Part shown: in pieces, positions 57,596-64,000 of the stretch
Layout of the letters: the number at the start of each line of letters is the position of its first letter
Position numbering within the stretch: the first letter of the stretch is position 1
Assembly: GCF_963082495.1 (NCBI RefSeq)
Contig: NZ_CAUJAN010000001.1
Coordinates: 434,001-498,000, forward strand
Length of the DNA stretch: 64,000 nucleotides
Reading direction: 5' to 3'
Source of the DNA: Methanobrevibacter sp. V74
Lineage (GTDB): Archaea > Methanobacteriota > Methanobacteria > Methanobacteriales > Methanobacteriaceae
Made by a program: the position numbers and the translations under genes
Notes under the pieces: model-generated
Told to the model about the DNA's origin: nothing
The model's database searches: none
Seen by the model: only the letters and a program-made list of their open reading frames with translations

Positions 57596-59707
57596 ATGAT
57601 TAAGAATTTAAATAAAGTTATAATAGTGTTTTTATTTTTAATATTTTTATCTATTTCAGTTGTTTCAGCACAAGACAATGCAACATCTGAAATAGATTTA
57701 AGTGAAAATACTACAATTTTAGAAGTTGAAGATAATGATAGATTAAATGTTGAAATGAACAAAAGCGATTTAAAAGGATCTACTTCAACATTTACTGATT
57801 TGCAAAACATAATCAATGGTGCAAGTTCTGGTAGTACAATAACTCTAAATAAAGACTATACATATGTATTTGGAGATAATGCGATAATAATTAATAAACC
57901 TTTAACTATTGATGGTAAAAACCATGTACTTAACGGAAAATTAGCTACACGAATATTCTGGATAGGTGGCGATCAAGTCACATTAAAAAATATAAGATTC
58001 ATAAATGCTAATAATACTCAAACAGATTGGGGTGGTGCCATTGACTGGTTGGGAGATAATGCTAATTTAGAAAATTGTTACTTTGAAAATAACCACGCAC
58101 GTAAACTTGGTGGTGCTATTTACTTACATGGAACACAAGGCAATATAAAAAACTGCACTTTTAACAATAACCATGCAGAGTATGGTGGTGCTGTTTATTG
58201 GAATGGTAATAATGGTGAATTAAAGGATTGTTCTTTTGTTAATAACCATGCAGAGTATGGTGGTGCTGTTTGTTGGACTGGTGATAATGGTTTTTTAAGT
58301 GCTTGTTCTTTTGTTAATAACCATGCTAAATGGTATGGTGGTGCTGTTTGTTGGACTGGTGCTAATGGTAAGGTAGTGGATTGTTCTTTTGTTAATAACC
58401 ATGCAGATGAAGATGATGGTGCTGTTTATTGGAATGGTGATAATGGTAAGGTAGTGGATTGTTCTTTTGTTAATAACCATGCAGATGGGTATGGTGGTGC
58501 TGTTTATTGGAGGGGTGATAATGGTTTTTTAAGTGCTTGTTCTTTTGTTAATAACCATGCTAAAATGTATGGTGGTGCTGTTTGTTGGACTGGTGATAAT
58601 GGTAAGGTAGTGGATTGTTCTTTTGTTAATAACCATGCTAAAAAATTTAAAGGTAATGTTATTTATTGGTTTAAGTCAGGTGATATATTTGCTTGTACTT
58701 TTAGTGTATTTCGTCCTAAAAATACAAACACTGTTACTGTTAATAACTTAATTTACTACGAAAATAATAATTACAATGTTGATTACTATGAAAATGGTAA
58801 TAAAATCCTTAATAGTGGGATAAATAAGAATATTGCTTTTTCTAATTTAAACAGTGGAAAACACACTATTAAAATGATTTATAAAAAAGATGGTAATGAT
58901 TTGACTAATGATTTAATTATTACTGGTGATTCTTATTTAAATTCTAATAATGTGTATATGTTTTATAATGATGGGACAAAATATAAGGTAAAATTAACAG
59001 ACTACCAAGGAAAACCTTTAATTTATAAAAATCTTCAAATCACAATCAAAAATAAAAAATACAACCTAAAAACAGACAAATATGGCTATGCTACTATACT
59101 TCTCAAACAAAAACCTGGACAATACTCAATAATAGCTAAATTCAATGGAGATAAAGATTATGGTCCAAGCACCTTTAAATCCATGGTAAAAATCTTAAAA
59201 TTCCCCATAACAAAAAATAAAAACATGAATATTTATTTCATGGGTGGAATATTTAAAGTACAAATAATACATGCAAATGGTAAAAATGTAGGCGCTGGAA
59301 AAACAGTAAAATTCACAATATCAGGAAAAACATACAGTAAAAAAACAGACAAAAATGGATATGCAAGCCTAAAAATCACACAAAAACCAAAAACACACAC
59401 TATAACCACAAAATATGGCAAATTCATTACAAAAAATAAAATCACAATCCAACCAGTACTAACAGCAAAAAACATCATAAAGAAAAAAACAAAAACAACA
59501 AAATTCCAGGCAAAACTAGTAAACACAAAAGGAAAACCACAAGCAAAAAAGAAAATAACATTTAAATTCAAAGGAAAAAAATACAAAAAACTAACAAACA
59601 AAAAAGGAATAGCCACACTAAAAATCAAAAACCTAAAAAAAGGCAAATACAACATATACACACAATACACCAAATCAAAAATAAAAAACACAATAACAAT
59701 CAAATAA
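57596..59707 (+). CDS. Adhesin-like surface protein with tandem beta-helix units
   Basis: 703 residues, unbroken. Signal peptide VIIVFLFLIFLSISVVSAQD. Residues 90-370 are beta-helix, including six to seven near-identical units of 25-26 residues (DCSFVNNHAEYGGAVCWTGD). Residues about 430-703 are Ig-like domains (KLTDYQGKPLIYKNLQITIK). There is no C-terminal membrane anchor, unlike the other adhesins; the end is lysine-rich (KYNIYTQYTKSKIKNTITIK), so binding to the cell wall is probably through the Ig-like domains. Base use changes sharply near 58985. Probably secreted, binding pseudomurein or a partner cell. Confidence 0.85.
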   Translation: MIKNLNKVIIVFLFLIFLSISVVSAQDNATSEIDLSENTTILEVEDNDRLNVEMNKSDLKGSTSTFTDLQNIINGASSGSTITLNKDYTYVFGDNAIIINKPLTIDGKNHVLNGKLATRIFWIGGDQVTLKNIRFINANNTQTDWGGAIDWLGDNANLENCYFENNHARKLGGAIYLHGTQGNIKNCTFNNNHAEYGGAVYWNGNNGELKDCSFVNNHAEYGGAVCWTGDNGFLSACSFVNNHAKWYGGAVCWTGANGKVVDCSFVNNHADEDDGAVYWNGDNGKVVDCSFVNNHADGYGGAVYWRGDNGFLSACSFVNNHAKMYGGAVCWTGDNGKVVDCSFVNNHAKKFKGNVIYWFKSGDIFACTFSVFRPKNTNTVTVNNLIYYENNNYNVDYYENGNKILNSGINKNIAFSNLNSGKHTIKMIYKKDGNDLTNDLIITGDSYLNSNNVYMFYNDGTKYKVKLTDYQGKPLIYKNLQITIKNKKYNLKTDKYGYATILLKQKPGQYSIIAKFNGDKDYGPSTFKSMVKILKFPITKNKNMNIYFMGGIFKVQIIHANGKNVGAGKTVKFTISGKTYSKKTDKNGYASLKITQKPKTHTITTKYGKFITKNKITIQPVLTAKNIIKKKTKTTKFQAKLVNTKGKPQAKKKITFKFKGKKYKKLTNKKGIATLKIKNLKKGKYNIYTQYTKSKIKNTITIK
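58150..58650 (+). repeat. Tandem 75-78 bp units in the adhesin
   Basis: Units start GATTGTTCTTTTGTTAATAA or GCTTGTTCTTTTGTTAATAA at about 58228, 58303, 58381, 58459, 58537 and 58614, each coding 25-26 residues; a more diverged unit begins at about 58153. The low divergence implies recent duplication and a chance of copy-number change. Confidence 0.8.
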
Positions 59708-59715
59708 AAAAAAAG

Positions 59716-59748
59716 AATAAGGAACCACCAACACTTCCTTATTTTTTT
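59716..59748 (+). terminator. Hairpin terminator of the adhesin gene
   Basis: AATAAGGAA (59716-59724) and TTCCTTATT (59735-59743) form a perfect 9-bp stem with a T-run after it, 9 bases beyond the stop codon. Confidence 0.7.
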
Positions 59749-59865
59749 AACCTTTTTTATTATAGTTTTTCTCTAAAAGTTTATACTATTTAGATCATGC
59801 CAATTTTCATAAAATGATTTTTCTTTCTAAATAATTTCATAGAATTTGTTCTAAAATATTTTTAT

Positions 59866-61251
59866 TATAGTTACTAACCAAACTTTTATTATAGATGTCG
59901 GATAAATTATAAAATATGTCTGGAAAATCTAAAATTAATGTTTTTAACAAAATGACAAAAATCGCTTTGGATGAAGAAATCAGCAATTGTGTGGCTTACC
60001 ATAGGTATTATCAAAGGCTAATTGCAGTCAAAATAGTTAGTGAAGGAAATACCATAACTAATGCCGCAAATATATTGGAAAAATCCTACCAAACAGTTCA
60101 CAGATGGATTAAAACATGTGAATCTGATAGGATTAGAAGGTTTAAAACCATCTTTTGGTGGTGGAAGACCATCAAAATTAACTTATGATCAACTAATTGA
60201 ATTAGACAAAATCATTGAAAAAACACCCAATATTTCAATGAAAGACGTACATAAACTTGTTAATGAAAAATTCAATGTAGATTATAGTTTAAAGCAAATA
60301 GGAAAAATTATAAAGAAATTAGAATACAATTTTATATAGCAAAGCATATCCTAAATTTTCAAAATCCCCAAAAGATGCTGAAGAACAGTTAAAAAAAAAC
60401 TTAGAAGAATATAATGTAACAACAAATGATATTATAGTCTTATTTGATGAAGCATCATTCCAAAATGAACCCTATACTCAAAAATCACTATATAAACAAG
60501 GAACAAAACACACACAAACTGTAAATCCATACAAATTCAAAATCAACGCCACAGGATCACTAACAATAAATGTAAATTCAACCATCACAATCACAAATTC
60601 ATCAACAGCACCAGAAATTACAATAGCACTTTTAGAATTAAGAGTAGCAAATACTAACAATGAAAAATACAGTAAAAATATTAAACAAAATAATATCCGA
60701 TGTTAATCTAACTGATGAAGACATAAACAAATTATTAATGGAAAATAACGAAAATAATGAAATTTTTACAGCAAAAATTTTAAAAACATTAGAAAAAATA
60801 TAAAGACAATACCACATCCACAATCGCTAGAATCATTGGAAAAACACTGCAATAGAAAATCCCTCAATAATGTGAAAAAAAGAAGAGAAATAAGAAGAAA
60901 AATAACATTAAACCTATTACAAAAAGAAGACATAATAACAAAAATACAAACCGAACAAAGAATATGTTTAATTCTAGATAATTACAATGTCCACAAATCC
61001 GTATTTATCAAAAAAAAATAGCATTATATCTTAATATTGAACTAATATACCTTCCACCATACTCTCCTCACCTAAATCCAATCGAACAAATATGGAGACA
61101 AATGAAAAAAGAAATAAAACATTATTACCTTAAATCAAAAGAATTTCTACAAGAATTAACTATAAAAACATATAATAAATCGATTTCTGGAACAAAAGTT
61201 CATGACAAATGGCTCGAAACATTTATACCAAAAGTTTAGTAATTAACTATA
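59866..61251 (+). mobile_element. IS630-family element, decayed, copy 2
   Basis: About 1.39 kb, same ends and orientation as copy 1 at 48008. It differs from copy 1 by private indels: a four-base insertion near 60333 (TACAATTTTATATAGC) and one more A in the A-run at about 60391-60399. Confidence 0.85.
59916..61239 (+). pseudogene. IS630-family transposase, frameshifted (copy 2)
   Basis: Same pieces as copy 1: the HTH part (59916-60188), frame shift at about 60118, GLKPSFGGGRPSKLTYDQLI, then the private four-base insertion stops the frame (LEYNFI) near 60339. The A-run at about 60391-60399 is in frame in this copy. Catalytic pieces ICLILDNYNVHKS and YLPPYSPHLNPIEQIWRQMK are recognisable but not joined. 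Not functional as read. Confidence 0.8.
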
Positions 61252-61439
61252 ATATAAAATAACTGAATGGTTTACTATACTAGGAGTGTGATTCCCACAA
61301 CATGTTTTAACTTGAATTTATTTTTTAGTTTAGGGGGATTTATCTCAATTAAATTTATACATTAACGATTAATTTAAATATAAATTTAAATAGAATAAGG
61401 ATTATATAATTTTTTTAAAATGATATATTGGGTAAAAAC

Positions 61440-61967
61440 ATGAGTGAAAAAAGTAGAACAAGTGCAATGATTTTATCATTCTTATTTACTGGAATGGGTT
61501 TTGTTTATCTAGGTAATGCCAAGAAAGGCATAGGATTATTTGCTATTGGAGTAATCTGCAATTTACTGGGAATGTTTTTATTTGGTTTTTTTCATTATAT
61601 TTCAATTCTCACATGGATTGTATCCCTTTATCTGACATATAAAGAACCTATTATAACTAACAATGAAATGCCTATTGGTAGAAGACATGTTAACAGGAGA
61701 TCTATTGATAATAGAATCTATTCCAATAGAGTTTATGATGGACCAGCTTCAAGGGAATATGTTAATGATAATTATCATAATGAGGGGTCTCTTCCAAAAG
61801 ACTATTATGTTGATGAGAGATATGAAAGAGTTCATGGCGATGAAAGACATTCTAATATCCGCTATGAAGCTAGAAGCTATGATAATGAGGAACCTGTCAC
61901 CAGGCAATATCATGATAATAGAAAATTTCATGATGAAGACATTATGAGTAGAAGACGTATTAAATAA
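61440..61967 (+). CDS. Membrane protein with long charged tail
   Basis: 175 residues from ATG 61440 (frame open from 61428). The N-terminal half has two membrane spans typical of TM2-like small proteins: SAMILSFLFTGMGFVYLGNA and GLFAIGVICNLLGMFLFGFF. From residue 75 on, the tail is rich in Arg, Asp, Tyr and His (RHVNRRSIDNRIYSNRVYDG), with repeated Y-x-N/D-x pieces, probably disordered. Function unknown. It is the first gene after the IS630 copy. Confidence 0.55.
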   Translation: MSEKSRTSAMILSFLFTGMGFVYLGNAKKGIGLFAIGVICNLLGMFLFGFFHYISILTWIVSLYLTYKEPIITNNEMPIGRRHVNRRSIDNRIYSNRVYDGPASREYVNDNYHNEGSLPKDYYVDERYERVHGDERHSNIRYEARSYDNEEPVTRQYHDNRKFHDEDIMSRRRIK

Positions 61968-62440
61968 AATATTGTAAATATTGCACTTTTTATATATTCT
62001 CAAAAATTGATTAAAAAACTCTGTATTAACTTAAAATTAGCTAAAATCGAGCATTTTTCTAATATTTCTTAAAATTCTTATTTTCCTTTAAATCTTACTT
62101 TGCTTTCCTAAATTTTAAATTCGATAATGTACTTTTTGGTATTTTTATCAAAGTTATATTAAAGTTCATGATTTCTGATATCATGAAATCCTGTTTAATT
62201 TGCCTAACTTTTAGATAAATCAGTAGCTTTAAAAATAATTTCCTATGGTAATATTTTTTTATAGGTTAATTCAGGTATACATTACTTCAATGTTTTATTT
62301 TAATATGGTATCAATCTTATTTTTAAAAATTGAACCCATTTAAAACTATTTAGCTAATAAAAAGGTTTATATAAGATATTTAATAAAAAATTTAACTGTA
62401 CGAGATTAAGTTCTCGACATGGTTATGGAGGTAAAATATT
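61968..62440. promoter_or_regulatory. Intergenic region with inverted repeat, TATA box and leader hairpin
   Basis: No gene seen. TTCATGAT (62165-62172) is mirrored by ATCATGAA (62180-62187). A TATA-like TTTATATAAG (62366-62375) lies 66-75 bases before the TTG start. A small stem CGAGA-TTAAGT-TCTCG (62401-62416) sits at the predicted start of the mRNA. GGAGG at about 62427-62431 is the ribosome site. Confidence 0.4.
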
Positions 62441-64000
62441 TTGAACAATAAAATATTGCTCACTTCGATTTTTGTGCTGATTACAGCATTATCTATTGGT
62501 TCAATATATGGAAGTGATGTAAATACTACAGATTCTTATACTACCAATCTAAATGACAGTTATTCACAAGAATTAACTGTTGAGGCATATGAATCTGCCG
62601 TTGATAATGATACATCCGGTGATGTATTACAATCCGATACTTCAAGTAATTTATCAACTAACACTGAGAACAGTAATGTTTTGACAAGTGGTGATAATGA
62701 TTCATCTATTGATGTGTCTAAAACAGTCATTTCTAAAGATGTTACTAAATATTATAAGGGAAGCACTAAATATACTGTAACATTCCTAGATGCTGATGGA
62801 ATTGCATTAAAGAATGTCAATGTTAAAATTACGGTGAATAAGGTTATATATAATAAAAAAACTGATAATAATGGTGTGGCTTCCATAGATATTAATCTTA
62901 AGCCTGGAACATACAAAGTTGTTGCTTCAAATCCAACAACTGGCTATAATTTAACCACTACTTTTAAAATATTGCCTACAATTACTGCAGATAATGTTTA
63001 CAAAGTTTATTTAGACAGTAAGAAATTCACTGCTAAATTTTACAAAAGTAATGGTGACGTATTAGCTAAAAAGTATATCAGATTTGAGATTAATGGTAAA
63101 AAATACAACGTAAAAACAGATAGTAAGGGAATAGCTAAATTATCATTAAAATATCTTAAAAAAGGAACTTATAAAATTAAGGTTTACAATAGGGATGGAT
63201 TGTCTATAACTAAAAATGTTAAAGTTATCAAATCAGCAAAAACATCCTTAACCACGAAAACTTATACTTTCCTTAAAAAGGATTCTAAAAAAATTAAAGT
63301 GAAATTGCGGGATAACTATGGTTATGAACTAAAGGGTAAGGTTGTTAAGTTTAAAATAAATGGTAAAACCTACACGGATAAAACCAATAAATATGGTGAT
63401 GCTGAAATTAAACTACCTTCTTCCATTGGTTCTGGTGCATATACTATTAAGTATAAATTTTCAAAATCTGGATATTATAAAGGATCTAGTGCTAAAAACA
63501 AGGTTTATATTTTACCAAGTAAAACACCTACTTTCACGATTAAAAGTGCAAGAACATTTGGCCATGGTGCAAGAACTCCATTTAAAGTTGCTTTAACTTC
63601 TGGAAGTGTTCCACTTGTTAAAAAAACTGTTATAATTTCTGTAAATAATAATTCATATACAAAAACGACAGACAGTAACGGAATTGTTTCACTTCCGATT
63701 AATTTGGCTATTGGTAAATATACAATATATTACACTAATAAGGCTGATTCTAAAGTTAATGCAAAAACCGGATCTGCAACTATAGATGTAGTTGAAAGAT
63801 GCGCTACTTCTATGTCTTGGAAAAGTCCTAATTCATTTTATCAAGGTACAAAAAGTTGTAAAATATTGTTACTTGACTCTAAGGGTAAAGCTCTTTCAGG
63901 TGAAATTGTTAAATTAACTGTAAATTCAAAAACTTATAGTGCTAGGACTTCTTCAGGAGGTTATGCAACATTTAGTATAAGTTTTGCAATTGGTAATTAC
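62441..64000 (+). CDS. Large secreted Ig-like repeat protein, 5' part (runs off the window)
   Basis: 520 codons, open to the last base. Start TTG 62441, after GGAGGTAAAATATT. Signal peptide (M)NNKILLTSIFVLITALSIGS then IYGSDVN. About 90 residues of acidic, Ser/Thr-rich linker follow, then at least four Ig-like modules, each with a KVxITVN / KTDNNGVASI pattern (for example VKFKINGKTYTDKTNKYGDA). The architecture is the same as the C-terminal half of 57596 and the relic at 19120. It is probably a cell-surface protein; the catalytic or anchor domain, if any, is outside the window. Confidence 0.8.
   Translation, partial: MNNKILLTSIFVLITALSIGSIYGSDVNTTDSYTTNLNDSYSQELTVEAYESAVDNDTSGDVLQSDTSSNLSTNTENSNVLTSGDNDSSIDVSKTVISKDVTKYYKGSTKYTVTFLDADGIALKNVNVKITVNKVIYNKKTDNNGVASIDINLKPGTYKVVASNPTTGYNLTTTFKILPTITADNVYKVYLDSKKFTAKFYKSNGDVLAKKYIRFEINGKKYNVKTDSKGIAKLSLKYLKKGTYKIKVYNRDGLSITKNVKVIKSAKTSLTTKTYTFLKKDSKKIKVKLRDNYGYELKGKVVKFKINGKTYTDKTNKYGDAEIKLPSSIGSGAYTIKYKFSKSGYYKGSSAKNKVYILPSKTPTFTIKSARTFGHGARTPFKVALTSGSVPLVKKTVIISVNNNSYTKTTDSNGIVSLPINLAIGKYTIYYTNKADSKVNAKTGSATIDVVERCATSMSWKSPNSFYQGTKSCKILLLDSKGKALSGEIVKLTVNSKTYSARTSSGGYATFSISFAIGNY

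Noticed and set aside
58150-58650. Regular repeats as a CRISPR array
   Set aside because: Units abut with no spacers, are in frame, and encode beta-helix repeats.

Overview
The window looks like a piece of chromosome from a gut or rumen methanogen of the genus Methanobrevibacter (Methanobacteriaceae). The DNA is strongly AT-rich. It carries archaeal marker enzymes: F420H2 oxidase, NADPH:F420 oxidoreductase, archaeal pantoate kinase, the two archaeal dehydroquinate-pathway enzymes, and an archaeal class I CCA-adding enzyme. It also carries the large secreted adhesin-like proteins (beta-helix and Ig-like repeats) typical of this genus. The genus is inferred from these features; no search was run.

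Layout. 0-8.8 kb is mostly housekeeping: the end of an F420H2 oxidase, a flavodoxin, pantoate kinase, aroA'-aroB'-thpR-cca in one tight run, a DUF2284 protein abutting F420 reductase, and small unknown genes. 8.9-10.7 kb is an intact IS1182-family element, immediately upstream of a large adhesin gene broken by one frameshift (10.8-14.1 kb). 14.2-25.7 kb is accessory: two methyltransferase or acetyltransferase genes, a CoA-disulfide-reductase-like flavoprotein next to an Mrp ATPase, four SseB-like paralogues, a fused MsrA-MsrB, an adhesin relic, a ketopantoate reductase gene without a start codon beside a 107-bp MITE, and a GNAT/zinc-ribbon protein. 25.8-43.8 kb is metabolic and stress-related: an NhaC antiporter, methyltransferases, a RecB-like Fe-S nuclease, flavoproteins, a ferredoxin, the NifU-like/GGGtGRT pair, Nudix, amidohydrolase, malate dehydrogenase, D-aminoacyl-tRNA deacylase, an xpaC/zinc-ribbon/telA/membrane-protein operon, a NimA-like protein and a family-1 uracil-DNA glycosylase.

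44-64 kb is a surface-protein and insertion-sequence island. Four adhesin-like genes (44.4, 51.6-54.9 reverse, 57.6, and 62.4 kb running off the end) are interleaved with two decayed IS630-type copies, two decayed IS1182-type copies, an IS630-type fragment and an IS4-like fragment. The IS copies are direct repeats nested around adhesin genes, an arrangement that would allow loss, gain or exchange of surface genes.

The most noteworthy items are as follows. (1) Two 107-bp MITE copies are identical in all bases I compared, and their ends match the resident IS1182 element; one adjoins the damaged ketopantoate reductase gene. (2) A TGNP + membrane segment + basic tail ends three different adhesins. 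(3) Six one-base indels, mostly in or next to short homopolymers, break otherwise intact genes; they are either slippage-based switching or uncorrected sequencing errors. (4) There is an SseB-like paralogue cluster. (5) A bacterial-style xpaC/telA module is present in an archaeon. No CRISPR array, rRNA or convincing intact tRNA was seen.
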